Position numbers and translations under genes: made by a program. From NCBI GenBank assembly GCA_945877595.1, contig CAMDVN010000006.1:1-64000 (forward strand): a DNA stretch of 64,000 nucleotides. Direction: 5' to 3'. This DNA comes from Cyanobium sp. NIES-981. GTDB lineage: Bacteria > Cyanobacteriota > Cyanobacteriia > PCC-6307 > Cyanobiaceae. A model generated the notes under the pieces. The model was not told the DNA's origin. It saw only the letters and a list, made by a program, of their open reading frames with translations, and did not search any database. Shown one piece after another: positions 31,421 to 41,806 of this stretch; the stretch's first letter is position 1, and each line of letters begins with the position of its first letter.

Positions 31421-32530
31421 TTAGGGGGTGGGCACAGGGACTGAAGAGGGGGGTGAACCAGGCGCTGGAGCCGGCGATGGCCGGGGCGCTGCGTGGCCTC
31501 CCGGAGCGCGGGGTGAGCGCACAGCCCCTGGATTGAGGCTGTAGGCATCATCAATCCGCCGGCTGAGGCGCAGGCGGCGCTGAGCTGCCTGCTCGCGCAG
31601 GGCTGCCGGTGCATTGGCCTTGGCCAGCAGAGCCAGGTTTTGATCGAGCAGGGCCGCCACCAGCCCCCACGCCCCAGCAGCAGCAGCCTGCTCTAGGGCC
31701 ATGTCCATCCAGCGCTGCTGCTCGAGCAGGGGCATGGCCGGCGACCAGGCCACCGCCTGCGCCCAGCGCTGGGCCGAGACCATGCCGGGGGAGCGACTCG
31801 CGAACAGCACGGCAGCGGCCTGATCGCGCCGCCCCATCGCGTCGAGGTGGCCGGCCAGCACATCGATTGCAGCCATGGTTTGCCAGCGGCCATTGGTCTG
31901 CCAGCGTCCATTGGCCTGTTGGGCCATGGGCAGCTCCAGGACTTCCAGGTTTTGGCCGCTCACCAGGGCCAACTGCTGCAACGCCGCCGCGGCGAGCTGG
32001 TGGTCGAGGCCGGCCTGGGCCGCCCGCCACTGCATCATGAGCCACTGGAGCTGCTCGGCGCCGGGGGAGGGCCCATAGCGGTTGAGCACCACCAGGGCCG
32101 AATCCGGAGCACCGCAGTGGATCAAGGCGTGGACCTGGGCCAGCACCACCGCCAGGGGCTGGGGCGCCGGATACAACGCCAGCAGGCGGCGCTGCAGCAG
32201 GGCAAGGCGGGCCCCGTCACCCGCCCCTAGGGCCGCTGTGCAGGCCTGATCGAGACCCTCCAAGCTCTGGGGCTGGGGCCCCTGGGCCAACTGGGGCTGG
32301 GGCGCAGCCACAGCGGCCGGCAGCATCGAGGCCCATGCCGTTGGCATGATCGCCGCAAGGGCCACGGGCAAGGAAGCCAGCACACAAGCCAGCGGCAGAT
32401 CTAGCCGAGCCTGCAGTGCCAACAAGCCAACCTGGAGCGGGGCACCGCAGCCCCGTAGCGCAGACTTGAGCGCAGCTCGGTCGATCACAGGGCTCGGTCC
32501 AACAATGGCCACCACAGCACCGGGGTCCAA
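31421..32530 (-). CDS. Hypothetical protein, Ala/Gln-rich, TPR-like
   Basis: 369 aa open frame adjacent to purC; in-frame NGRWQT repeat. Confidence 0.5.
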   Translation of the reverse strand: MDPGAVVAIVGPSPVIDRAALKSALRGCGAPLQVGLLALQARLDLPLACVLASLPVALAAIMPTAWASMLPAAVAAPQPQLAQGPQPQSLEGLDQACTAALGAGDGARLALLQRRLLALYPAPQPLAVVLAQVHALIHCGAPDSALVVLNRYGPSPGAEQLQWLMMQWRAAQAGLDHQLAAAALQQLALVSGQNLEVLELPMAQQANGRWQTNGRWQTMAAIDVLAGHLDAMGRRDQAAAVLFASRSPGMVSAQRWAQAVAWSPAMPLLEQQRWMDMALEQAAAAGAWGLVAALLDQNLALLAKANAPAALREQAAQRRLRLSRRIDDAYSLNPGAVRSPRAPGGHAAPRPSPAPAPGSPPSSVPVPTP

Positions 32531-32572
32531 CCGGCATCATTGAGGATGGTATCCCTGGCGTCCTTCGGCTTC

Positions 32573-33868
32573 ATGCTCCCTGGCAGCACCCCTGAGCGGA
32601 TCCTCGTGGTGGGGGGCGGTGGCCGCGAAAACGCCCTGGCCTGGGCCCTGGCCCGCTGCCAAGGCGTGGAGCAGGTGTGGGTGGCCCCCGGCAATGGCGG
32701 CACCCCTGACCTGGCGGGCTGCACGCAGCTGCCCATCGCCGAAACCGACCAGGCCGCCCTGGTGCAGGCCTGCCACGACCAAGCCGTGGAGCTGGTGGTG
32801 GTGGGACCCGAGGCACCCCTGGCGGCCGGCCTGGCCGACACCCTGCGGGCCGCAGGCCTGGCGGTGTTCGGTCCTGGGGCCGACGGCGCCCAGCTCGAGG
32901 CCAGCAAGCAGTGGGCCAAGGCCCTGATGGAGGATGCCGGCATTGCCACGGCCGGGTACTGGCATGCCGAGAGCCTCGAGCAGGCCCTGGCGGTGGTCGA
33001 GGCCCAGGCCCAGCCGCTGGTGGTCAAGGCCGATGGCCTCGCCGCCGGCAAGGGGGTCACCGTGGCCGGCACCATCGCCGAAACCCGAGCGGCCCTTGAA
33101 GAGGTGTTTTCGGGCCGTTTTGGGGCCGCAGGCGCCTCGGTGGTGCTCGAAGAGACCCTGAACGGCCCCGAGGTGTCGGTGTTTGCGCTCAGCGATGGCC
33201 AGCGCCTGGTGCTGCTGCCACCTGCCCAGGATCACAAGCGCATCGGCGAAGGCGACACCGGCGCCAACACCGGTGGCATGGGGGCCTATGCCCCGGCTCC
33301 CCTGCTCGATGCTGCGGGGCTTGACCAAGTGCTCCATGGGGTGCTCGAGCCCGCCCTGGCGGCCTTGCGGGCCCGGGGCATCGACTACCGGGGCGTGATC
33401 TATGCCGGCCTGATGCTCACCGAAGCCGGGCCCAAAGTGATCGAATTCAATTGCCGCTTCGGGGATCCCGAATGCGAGACCCTGATGCCCCTGCTGGGGC
33501 CCGAACTGGCCGCTGTGCTGCTGGCCTGCGCCCAGGGCTGCCTGGATGCGGCCCCGCCGCTCTCGATCGCGGCCCAGTGCAGCGCCTGTGTAATCGCCGC
33601 CGCTGAGGGGTATCCGGGCACGGTCCGCCAGGGCGATCCGATCTCAGCCAGCCTCAGCGCCGGAGACGGCATGCAACTGTTCCATGCCGGCAGCCGCCGC
33701 GATGCCGGCGGCCGCTGCCTCACCGCCGGAGGCCGGGTGCTGGCCGTGGTGGCCCAAGCCTCAACCTTCGACACCGCCTTTGCACGGGCCTACGACGGCC
33801 TGGCCCAGGTGCATTTCGAGGGCATCACCTACCGACGCGACATCGGCCATCAGGTGCGCAGCCGATGA
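32573..33868 (+). CDS. purD: Phosphoribosylamine-glycine ligase
   Basis: ILVVGGGGRENALAWAL, VKADGLAAGKGVTVA, FGDPECETLMPLL. Confidence 0.95.
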   Translation: MLPGSTPERILVVGGGGRENALAWALARCQGVEQVWVAPGNGGTPDLAGCTQLPIAETDQAALVQACHDQAVELVVVGPEAPLAAGLADTLRAAGLAVFGPGADGAQLEASKQWAKALMEDAGIATAGYWHAESLEQALAVVEAQAQPLVVKADGLAAGKGVTVAGTIAETRAALEEVFSGRFGAAGASVVLEETLNGPEVSVFALSDGQRLVLLPPAQDHKRIGEGDTGANTGGMGAYAPAPLLDAAGLDQVLHGVLEPALAALRARGIDYRGVIYAGLMLTEAGPKVIEFNCRFGDPECETLMPLLGPELAAVLLACAQGCLDAAPPLSIAAQCSACVIAAAEGYPGTVRQGDPISASLSAGDGMQLFHAGSRRDAGGRCLTAGGRVLAVVAQASTFDTAFARAYDGLAQVHFEGITYRRDIGHQVRSR

Positions 33869-35871
33869 GCACCATGGCCGCAGAGAGCACCTGGCTGCAG
33901 CGACTGGCGCGCTGGTGGGCCGAATTCAGCCTCCAAACCAAGCTGCTGGTGGCCGCCACCCTGGTGGTGAGCCTGCTGATGACCGGCATCACCTTCTGGG
34001 CCCTCAACGGCATCCAGCAAGGCGCCAAAAACAACGACACCCGCTACGCCCGCGACCTGGGCGTGCTGCTGGCCGCCAACGTGACCCCCCTGGTGGCCGA
34101 AGGGAAGGATCGTGAACTCGCCGCGGTGGCCGAGCGGTTCTGGGAATCCAGCCGCAGTCTGCGGTACATCTTTTTTGCCGACCCCGAGGGGGTGATCTAC
34201 ATCGGCATTCCCATCGGGGGCACCACGGGCAGCAGCGAACTGCTCCTCACGAGACGGCTCGAACTCCCCGCCGACATGCAGCGCAGCGAGGGCAACCCGC
34301 TGATTCGCCAACACCTGAGCCCCGATGGCCAGGTCACTGATGTGTTTGTGCCCCTGGTGAGCGAGGGGCGCTACCTGGGGGTGCTGGCCCTGGGCATCAA
34401 TCCCAACGAGACCGTGCTGGCCAGCGCCGCCCTCACCCGCGAGGTGACCGTGGCCGTGTTCATTTCGATCTGGGTGCTAGTGATCCTGGGCGCCGTGTTC
34501 AACGCTCTCACCGTGACGCGGCCGGTCAAGGAGTTGCTGCGGGGGGTGAGGCAGGTTGCGGGCGGGGATTTCGAAACCCGGATTGAACTGCCGGTGGGAG
34601 GTGAGCTGGGTGAACTGCTCAATGGCTTCAACACCATGGCCTCCCAGCTCGAGGTGTACAAAGCAGCCAACATCGAAGAACTCACCGCCGCCCAGGTGAA
34701 ACAGCAGTCGCTGATTGCCACCATGGCCGATGGAGCGGTGCTGCTCGATGCCGAGGGCCGAATTGTGCTGGTCAACCCCACGGCACGGCGGTTGTTTCGC
34801 TGGGAAGGCCGCAATCTCGAAGGCCAAGACCTGATCCAAGAACTGCCCGAGCGGCTGGCGATGGAACTGCAGACCCCGCTCGACAACATCACCATCAACG
34901 ACCGGGAAGCCGCCGATGTGCGCTGCAGCTTCGGCGAGCCAGCCCGCACCCTGCGAATCGTGCTGCAGTCGGTGCGCGATGCCAGTGGCGAGAGCCTCAA
35001 GGGCATCGCCATGACCGTGCAAGACCTCACCCGCGAAGTCGAACTCAACGCCGCCCAGAGCCGCTTCATCAGCAACGTGTCGCACGAGCTGCGCACACCC
35101 CTGTTCAACATCAAGAGCTACGTCGAGACCCTCCACGACCTCGGCGACCAGCTCACCGAAGCGGAGAAGAAGGAGTTTCTCGGCATCGCCAATGCCGAGA
35201 CCGATCGCCTCACCCGCCTGGTCAACGACGTGCTCGATCTCTCGCGGCTCGAATCGGAGCGGGAATGGAACTTCGAGCCGATCGAAATCGCCCCGGCGAT
35301 CGAACAGATCCTGCGCACTTACCGGCTCAATGCCGACGACAAGGGCGTGGCGCTGCGCTTCGAGGCCGATCCCCTACTGCCACGGGCGTTGGGCAACTGG
35401 GACCTGCTGCTGCAGGTGTTCGACAACCTGGTGGGCAACGCGCTCAAGTTCACCGGCTCCGGCGGAGAACTGATGCTGCGGGCCTACCCCTGGCCCGATC
35501 TGTGTGCGCTGCCCGAGCCGCCCTCCAGCGAAGACCCTGCCAACCCCAGCTGCCTGATCAGCTCGCCCCTGCCCAGGCTACGCATCGAGCTGGCCGACAG
35601 CGGCTGCGGCATCGCCCAGGCCGACCAACACCACATCTTCGAGCGCTTCTTCCGGGTCGAAAACGCCGTGCACACCGAAGCGGGCACGGGCCTGGGCCTC
35701 TCAATCGTGCGGGGCATCCTCGAGAAACACGGCACCCGGGTGCAGATGGCCAGCGAACCGGGAACCGGCACCACCTTCTGGTTTGACCTGCCCCTGGAAG
35801 ATGCCGACACCGATGAACTGCGGCTGCAGGCCGAGCGGCGTGAATCAGAACGTCAAATCGTCAGCGCCTAG
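33865..35871 (+). CDS. nblS: NblS/Hik33-like sensor histidine kinase
   Basis: Two TM, HAMP, PAS, FISNVSHELRTPLFNIKSYVETL; N-terminal WLQRLARWWAEFSLQTKLL typical of NblS; follows purD. Confidence 0.9.
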   Translation: MSTMAAESTWLQRLARWWAEFSLQTKLLVAATLVVSLLMTGITFWALNGIQQGAKNNDTRYARDLGVLLAANVTPLVAEGKDRELAAVAERFWESSRSLRYIFFADPEGVIYIGIPIGGTTGSSELLLTRRLELPADMQRSEGNPLIRQHLSPDGQVTDVFVPLVSEGRYLGVLALGINPNETVLASAALTREVTVAVFISIWVLVILGAVFNALTVTRPVKELLRGVRQVAGGDFETRIELPVGGELGELLNGFNTMASQLEVYKAANIEELTAAQVKQQSLIATMADGAVLLDAEGRIVLVNPTARRLFRWEGRNLEGQDLIQELPERLAMELQTPLDNITINDREAADVRCSFGEPARTLRIVLQSVRDASGESLKGIAMTVQDLTREVELNAAQSRFISNVSHELRTPLFNIKSYVETLHDLGDQLTEAEKKEFLGIANAETDRLTRLVNDVLDLSRLESEREWNFEPIEIAPAIEQILRTYRLNADDKGVALRFEADPLLPRALGNWDLLLQVFDNLVGNALKFTGSGGELMLRAYPWPDLCALPEPPSSEDPANPSCLISSPLPRLRIELADSGCGIAQADQHHIFERFFRVENAVHTEAGTGLGLSIVRGILEKHGTRVQMASEPGTGTTFWFDLPLEDADTDELRLQAERRESERQIVSA

Positions 35872-35899
35872 TTGTCAGTGTCTAAGTCTTGACTTAGGC

Positions 35900-35954
35900 C
35901 TCTCTTGGTTCTCTCTTGGTTCTCTCTTGGTTCTCTCTTAGTCCTCTCTTAGTC
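35900..35954. repeat. 11-bp tandem repeat, five units, ending in the kaiC stop codon
   Basis: CTCTCTTGGTT x3 then CTCTCTTAGTC x2. Confidence 0.97.
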
Positions 35955-37498
35955 TAATCCTCGTCGGCCACGCCGCGCACGATGCGGGAGAGCTCACTGC
36001 GTTCGTCGGTGGTGATGCGGTGGGGCACGCCGCTGATGATGCGCTCGAAGTTGGAGAAGGAATCCTTGATCTCGGGGCCGTTGCCGGTGATCACGAATTC
36101 GCGGATGCCCTTGTCGTGCCACGAGCCGCGCATCTTGAACACGTTCAGAGCGCGGGCCATCTCACCGCGGATCTCCACATACTGCAGCAGCAGGATCGTG
36201 TCGGTAATGGTGGAGATGTGGGAATCGGTGATCGAGTGGCTGCCCATGAACTCCTCGGAGGTGTTCGTGAAGAAGCCGGCGATCTCCTCCTGCTTGGCAT
36301 AACCGGTGACCCCGATCACAAACTGACGGAAGGCGTTATGGCTGACGCCCCGCGCCAGGGCGCTCAAGGAATCGATCGCCATGCGTGAGGGCTTGAACTG
36401 GCTGATCTCGGTCTTGATGATCTGCAGGTGATCCTCAAGACCGGTCGATTCGGGATAGGCGCAGATGATCTTGAGCAGGCCGTCCTGCTCCATCTGCTCA
36501 AAATCCATGCCCCAGCTGGTGGCGTTGCGCAGCAGCTGGGCGCGCGACTCTTCGTAGGCAAACAGGATGGCTCGCTCCTTGGAGCGGCAGGCATCCTCCA
36601 CAAACTTGGAGACCAGCAACGTCTTGCCGGTGCCGGTGGCGCCGGTGGCCAGGATGATCGAATCCTTGAAGAAGCCACCGCCGCACATTTCGTCGAGCCG
36701 GGGCACACCCGAGCTGAGCCGCACATTGGAGCTGCGCTGGGTGAGCCGCATCGCCCCAAGCGGAAACACGCTGATGCCATGGCTGCCCATCGTGAAGGGG
36801 AATTCGCCCTTCATGTGAGTGGTGCCGCGCAGCTTGAGGATCTCGACGGTGCGCCGGCGCCGCTCACCTTCAAGCACGTTGCGCAGGATCACCACGTTGT
36901 CGGAGACGAATTCCTCAACGCCATAGCGAGCGATCGGACCGTATTCATCGATGCGCTCGGTGGTCATCACTGTGGTGACCCCGATCTCCTTGAGCCTGGC
37001 AATCAGCCGGAAGATCTCGCGACGCACCACTGAAACGGCGTCGTATTGCTGAAACACCGCCGTGATCGAATCGATCGCCACCCGTCGGGCCTTGTATTTG
37101 CGGATCGCATAGTTGATCCTCTCAATCAAACCGGAGAGATCAAAACTGCCCGCCACATCCTGGCCGTCAGGATCGGGAGAAGCATCAAGGATGAAGAGCT
37201 TGTCCTGCTCCACCATCTCCTGGAGATCCCAGCCAAAACTGGCGGCATTGCGCAGAATGTCGAGGGGCGATTCCTCAAATGTGACAAAGATTCCCGGCTC
37301 GTTGAACTGGCGGATGCCGTTGTAGAGAAAGTTCAGCGAAAAGACCGTCTTGCCGGTGCCCGAGGTGCCGCTGATCAAGGTGGATCGAGCGCTTGGCAAG
37401 CCCCCATGGCAGATGTCATCAAAGCCCTCGATCGCCGTGGGCAGCTTCTGCACCTGCATCAGGGGTGAGAGGTTGGCGGTGGGATCCTGCGGGGTCAT
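35954..37498 (-). CDS. kaiC: Circadian clock protein KaiC
   Basis: Duplicated RecA-like domains: LISGTSGTGKTVFSLNFLYNG and LATGATGTGKTLLVSKF. Confidence 0.97.
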   Translation of the reverse strand: MTPQDPTANLSPLMQVQKLPTAIEGFDDICHGGLPSARSTLISGTSGTGKTVFSLNFLYNGIRQFNEPGIFVTFEESPLDILRNAASFGWDLQEMVEQDKLFILDASPDPDGQDVAGSFDLSGLIERINYAIRKYKARRVAIDSITAVFQQYDAVSVVRREIFRLIARLKEIGVTTVMTTERIDEYGPIARYGVEEFVSDNVVILRNVLEGERRRRTVEILKLRGTTHMKGEFPFTMGSHGISVFPLGAMRLTQRSSNVRLSSGVPRLDEMCGGGFFKDSIILATGATGTGKTLLVSKFVEDACRSKERAILFAYEESRAQLLRNATSWGMDFEQMEQDGLLKIICAYPESTGLEDHLQIIKTEISQFKPSRMAIDSLSALARGVSHNAFRQFVIGVTGYAKQEEIAGFFTNTSEEFMGSHSITDSHISTITDTILLLQYVEIRGEMARALNVFKMRGSWHDKGIREFVITGNGPEIKDSFSNFERIISGVPHRITTDERSELSRIVRGVADED

Positions 37499-37585
37499 GA
37501 CGTCTGCTTGGAAAGCCTGAGCGGCGATGAAATGGACTGGAAAGATGGAAGCGGGGCCAAGAGCCCTCAGCTCATGGCCACAGGC

Positions 37586-37927
37586 TCACGGTTCGGGGAG
37601 CTCAGATGCTGAGCCTTCTTGCGAGAGACCCTCTTCGCTGAGCTCCTCGTAGAGGAGATCGAGACCGATCAGGACCCTTTCGCGATCGGAGAGATCGCCG
37701 ATGATCCGCCGCACCGGCGGCGGCAGGATCTTGGCCAGAGTGGGGGTGGCGAGGATCTTGTCCTCCTCGGCGAGCTGGGGGTTTTTGAGGACGTCAATCA
37801 CCTTGAGGGCATAGACACCGCGAAACTCGGTCTCAAGAATGTTGCGGAGGGTCTTGAGGGCCCGCATCGAATTCGGGGTGTTCCCGGCAACGTAGAGCTT
37901 GAGGATGTAGGTCTTGCGTGGACTCAT
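37586..37927 (-). CDS. kaiB: Circadian clock protein KaiB
   Basis: [58 protein letters not shown]. Confidence 0.97.
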   Translation of the reverse strand: MSPRKTYILKLYVAGNTPNSMRALKTLRNILETEFRGVYALKVIDVLKNPQLAEEDKILATPTLAKILPPPVRRIIGDLSDRERVLIGLDLLYEELSEEGLSQEGSASELPEP

Positions 37928-37961
37928 GGCCTGTCATCTCCTGGGAAATCCATCGGGGGGA

Positions 37962-38834
37962 TCACGGGGCTACCGCTGCAGCACTGCCTTCCATGATCAT
38001 GGTGATCGGCGCATCAACCGGAATGGAGCGTCGATACATCTCGCACAGATGGGCCATCACATCGAGCAAAGCGAGCCGGTAGTCCTGCAGGAAATCGTTT
38101 TGGTGCCCCTCCAGCTTGAGCTGCTTGGCGAAGCCCTCGATCAGATTCATATGGATTTCTACCGTTTTGGTGATGGGCAGATCGCTGAAAAAAGCTGTGT
38201 TCACAAAGCTCTCGAGGGCCTGGTTGGCGACCGCCGGATCCCTGAAATAACTCAGCAGCAGGTCGCGGTAGGTGCGCTGCAGCGAGCGCAGCAGATCCCG
38301 GCCTTCGGGCTCGGGCAGGTGGCGCAGAAAGCGGGCCGGGTCACGCTTGTAGAAAACGCCCAGGTAGCCCAACCGCTCCTTGAGCCGGTTGGCCAGCTTC
38401 CAGCCCTCGGTCATCTCCACCGCCCCACCACTGCCAGACGCGCCCGCGGTGGTTGAACCGGCCCCCTGCAGGCCGCGGCGCAACAGCCGCACCAAGGCCG
38501 CGTCAATGCTGTAGCTGAGCTGCTCGAGCTGGTCGGCGGGCAGGTGCACCTCAGCATCGTGGTAGTCAATGCGTCCACTCACTTCGCCAATCACCACAGC
38601 CGGCAACAGCAGCCCCTGCTCTGCCCACTGGCGAAAGGTGAGCTGGGCGGCGGCACCCTGTTGCAGCAGCACCGCATCGACGTCTTCGCGCAGCCAGTCG
38701 AGATCGACGGCGGCCTCCGAACCGAGCGCCATGGGCACCACCCGGTAGCGGCCACCCTTGAGCCACTGGCCACAGGCCTCCTGCAGCGCTGGGTCAACCA
38801 ACAACGAAGCAATGGTGAGCGCCGACTCCGGCAT
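37962..38834 (-). CDS. kaiA: Circadian clock protein KaiA
   Basis: Full-length KaiA with C-terminal domain (KRDPARFLRHLPEPEGRDLLRSLQRTYRDLLLSYF); start MPESALTIASLL at 38834. Confidence 0.92.
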   Translation of the reverse strand: MPESALTIASLLVDPALQEACGQWLKGGRYRVVPMALGSEAAVDLDWLREDVDAVLLQQGAAAQLTFRQWAEQGLLLPAVVIGEVSGRIDYHDAEVHLPADQLEQLSYSIDAALVRLLRRGLQGAGSTTAGASGSGGAVEMTEGWKLANRLKERLGYLGVFYKRDPARFLRHLPEPEGRDLLRSLQRTYRDLLLSYFRDPAVANQALESFVNTAFFSDLPITKTVEIHMNLIEGFAKQLKLEGHQNDFLQDYRLALLDVMAHLCEMYRRSIPVDAPITMIMEGSAAAVAP

Positions 38835-38999
38835 CCGCGAAACGACCAATCCAGGGCCAACGACCAAATGTTGACGAAAGGAACGCCAAAGCACGAGGAT
38901 TGTTGTTTGTCTTCCAATTGCGTGCGTCAGGCCCAATCGGAAATCCTGGGGGCCCAGTTCCCCATGCAGGATTTTCAGCCTGAGCGCGTCTGAGTCCCC

Positions 39000-39425
39000 A
39001 TGAGCCCAACCTCCCCCGAAGCCCAGGGCGCCAGCAGCGCCACCCAGCCTGCAGCCGCCACCGCCACCACCACGGCCGCAGCGGGCGACTCCGCCGCCTA
39101 CGCCATTGTTGAGGCGTCTGGCCAGCAGTTCTGGCTGCAGCCAAACCGCTACTACGACATCGACCGCCTAGCCGCTGATGTCGATGGCACCGTGACCCTC
39201 GAGAACGTGTTGCTGGTCAACAACGGGGGCCAGGTGAGCCTGGGTCAGCCCTACGTGACCGGAGCCACCATCACCCTCAAGGTGATGGAGCATCGCCGTG
39301 GACCCAAAATCATTGTCTACAAGATGCGTCCCAAGAAGAAAACCCGCCGCAAGAACGGTCACCGTCAGGAGCTCACCCGCGTGATGGTCGAGGCAATCAC
39401 CGTGGCTGGCCAAGCGATCGGCTGA
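39000..39425 (+). CDS. rplU: 50S ribosomal protein L21
   Basis: YAIVEASGQQFWLQPNRYYDIDRL, KMRPKKKTRRKNGHRQ; Ala/Thr-rich N-terminal extension. Confidence 0.95.
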   Translation: MSPTSPEAQGASSATQPAAATATTTAAAGDSAAYAIVEASGQQFWLQPNRYYDIDRLAADVDGTVTLENVLLVNNGGQVSLGQPYVTGATITLKVMEHRRGPKIIVYKMRPKKKTRRKNGHRQELTRVMVEAITVAGQAIG

Positions 39426-39492
39426 TCGCGCTTAGACGCCACGCCTGCATCCACAACGCTCCCGTCCAACCCACCACCACCCCTCTCCCCCC

Positions 39493-39759
39493 ATGGCCCA
39501 TAAGAAAGGCACAGGTTCAACCCGTAACGGCCGCGACTCCAATTCCAAGCGCCTCGGCGTCAAGCGCTACGGCGGCGAAGCCGTGAGTGCCGGCTCGATC
39601 CTGATCCGCCAACGCGGTACCTCGGTGCTCCCCGGGGTCAACGTGGGCCGCGGCTCCGACGACACCCTGTTTGCCCTGATCGACGGGGTGGTCAGCTTCG
39701 AATCGATCAAGCGTGGCCTCCGTAACCGCAAGCGCATCAACGTCGCTGTTGCTGCCTGA
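39493..39759 (+). CDS. rpmA: 50S ribosomal protein L27
   Basis: [29 protein letters not shown]. Confidence 0.98.
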   Translation: MAHKKGTGSTRNGRDSNSKRLGVKRYGGEAVSAGSILIRQRGTSVLPGVNVGRGSDDTLFALIDGVVSFESIKRGLRNRKRINVAVAA

Positions 39760-39786
39760 TCGGCCTGATCAGCGCCTGATCCATCG

Positions 39787-39813
39787 CCGGCGGCCATGAC
39801 CGCCGGTTTTTTT
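39787..39813 (+). terminator. Intrinsic terminator of rplU-rpmA
   Basis: CCGGCGG-ccatga-CCGCCGG followed by TTTTTTT. Confidence 0.88.
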
Positions 39814-39819
39814 GTTGCT

Positions 39820-40575
39820 TCAGGGCATCAGCCGGTAGGCCCGGGTGGTGATCAGGTAGGGGTGAAACACCTCCAGAAAACGGCTCTGGAGGGTGCGAAA
39901 AAAGGCCTCTACCAGGGCGGGATCATCGAAATGGAAGGGATACTCCCCTTCGAAGCCCTGGAAGAAATACCAATTGAGCAAGGCCGTGGCCGCTGGGGTC
40001 ATGCGGCTGGCAAAGATCTCGAGCTGGGCAGCCGGGTCGGCCAGATGTTCGAGCACATCAAGGCAGACAACCGTGTCAAAGCGGAGCGGCAGCGCCGGAT
40101 CGTCAAGATCACGGCAACAGTGGAGCCGGCCCGCCAGGCCCAACTGCTCAGCCCGGGCGGCCACAAAGGCACGGTTGTGGGGATTGAGATCCACAAACCA
40201 CACCGCCTCCACCTCGTTTAAGGCCGCCGCCGCCAGGGCGTGGCTGCCGATGCCGCCGCCAAAATCGAGCACTTGGCCACGGGCAAAACGGGCCTGAAGC
40301 CTCAGGGTGTCAGCGATGTAGTGGGAGCTGCCAAGGTGCCAAGCCGCCAGCTCCAGCAGGTGCGCAGTGCCCACGGTCTCTTCATAGAAGCTGCTGGCCT
40401 GCTCAGGATCAAAGACCCCCGGGTGCAAGGCGGCCAGGTCGTTTGTGCTGGAAGGCAAGCGCTGGATCAACTCCTGCGGCGTGAGCTCCAGGAAGCTGGC
40501 CAACTGGGCCCGCAACCCAAAGCCATCGGCCAGGAACTGCTCCACATCAAGCCTGCCGCTGATCGCGCTGCCCAC
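39820..40575 (-). CDS. Class I SAM-dependent methyltransferase
   Basis: GQVLDFGGGIGSHALAAAAL, FDTVVCLDVLEHLADP. Confidence 0.8.
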   Translation of the reverse strand: MGSAISGRLDVEQFLADGFGLRAQLASFLELTPQELIQRLPSSTNDLAALHPGVFDPEQASSFYEETVGTAHLLELAAWHLGSSHYIADTLRLQARFARGQVLDFGGGIGSHALAAAALNEVEAVWFVDLNPHNRAFVAARAEQLGLAGRLHCCRDLDDPALPLRFDTVVCLDVLEHLADPAAQLEIFASRMTPAATALLNWYFFQGFEGEYPFHFDDPALVEAFFRTLQSRFLEVFHPYLITTRAYRLMP

Positions 40576-40834
40576 CGGCCCTGACTGCCCAGAGAATCCA
40601 ACCTACGCAACGAGCTGGGCCAGTGGCGCAACCAGCCCAACGGCCCACCAGGGCCGGCAACACCCCGCCGAGCCAAAGGATCAACACGAGCCAGCCATGT
40701 TGAGCATCTTGAGCAGCAAGCCCACCCAAACCACCCACCCAAACCAGCTGGGAGCCCTTCTGCTCCCCCCAGATCTCCCTGATCAAGTCGCGGCGTTCTT
40801 GCCGCGTCATCGCACGCGAGCATGGGAGGGCCAA
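40547..40834 (-). CDS. Small hypothetical membrane protein
   Basis: 95 aa; MTRQERRDLIREIWGEQKGSQLVW then hydrophobic segments; fits between methyltransferase and truB. Confidence 0.3.
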   Translation of the reverse strand: MALPCSRAMTRQERRDLIREIWGEQKGSQLVWVGGLGGLAAQDAQHGWLVLILWLGGVLPALVGRWAGCATGPARCVGWILWAVRAGGQRDQRQA

Positions 40835-40851
40835 GGCTGACGGTTCCGCCC

Positions 40852-41736
40852 ATGACCAGCCACCAGTTGTGTGGTTTTCTGGTGCTCCACAAACCAGCGG
40901 GGCTCACCTCCCATGACTGCGTGAGCCGGGTGCGTCGCGCCTACGGGCTCAAGCGGGTCGGTCATGGTGGCACCCTCGACCCGGCTGTGACCGGGGTGTT
41001 GCCGATCGCCCTGGGCCCCGCCACCCGGCTGCTTCCCTACCTGCAAGGCGACAAGACCTACCGCGGGGCGGTGCAACTGGGCCTACGCACCAGCAGCGAC
41101 GATCTCGAGGGCGAGATCGTCGAGCAGCGCCCCGTACCGCCCCTGGAACGGGCCGATCTGGACCGGGCCCTACAAAGCTTTGTGGGAGCGATCGAGCAGA
41201 TTCCGCCCCAGGTCTCGGCAGTCCATGTCGACGGCGAGCGCGCCTACCAGCGAGCCCGCCGCGGTGAAACCATGGAACTGAGCGCGAGGCCGGTCACGAT
41301 CCATGAGCTCCTGCTCGAGCACTGGGATCCCGGCAGCGGCCGGCTGGGGCTGATGGTGCGCTGCTCTGCCGGCACCTACATCAGGGCCCTGGCCCGCGAT
41401 CTGGGCGAGGCCCTGGGCTGCGGCGCCACCTTGGCCCAGCTGCAACGGACCCGCGCCCTGGGCTTTGGCCTCGAGCAGGCCGTGGAGATCGATCAGCTGG
41501 CCTCGATGCCCGTGCTGCACGATCCGCTTGAGGCCCTGGCCCACCTGCCGCGTCACACCATGGACGAGGCCGATCTGGCTGGCTGGCGCTGCGGGCGCCC
41601 CCTGCAGGCCAGCGCCCCCTGGCCCCCGGAGGAGCCGGTGGTGGTGGTGGGCCCCAGTGGCAATCTGGCTGGGATGGCGCGCGCCGACGGCCTGGGCCTG
41701 CTGCTGCCCCGCCTGGTGCTCGAGGCCTCCGGCTAA
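40852..41736 (+). CDS. truB: tRNA pseudouridine(55) synthase
   Basis: [48 protein letters not shown]. Confidence 0.95.
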   Translation: MTSHQLCGFLVLHKPAGLTSHDCVSRVRRAYGLKRVGHGGTLDPAVTGVLPIALGPATRLLPYLQGDKTYRGAVQLGLRTSSDDLEGEIVEQRPVPPLERADLDRALQSFVGAIEQIPPQVSAVHVDGERAYQRARRGETMELSARPVTIHELLLEHWDPGSGRLGLMVRCSAGTYIRALARDLGEALGCGATLAQLQRTRALGFGLEQAVEIDQLASMPVLHDPLEALAHLPRHTMDEADLAGWRCGRPLQASAPWPPEEPVVVVGPSGNLAGMARADGLGLLLPRLVLEASG

Positions 41737-41806
41737 CCCGCCCTGGCCAGCGCTTCCCTGGGCCCCAAAATCAGCTCCAGTCAGTTCTGCACCCGTATCC
41801 CAACCG

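Noticed and set aside
35900-35954. Possible CRISPR-like array near kaiC
   Set aside because: Units are contiguous 11-mers without spacers and no cas genes are present.
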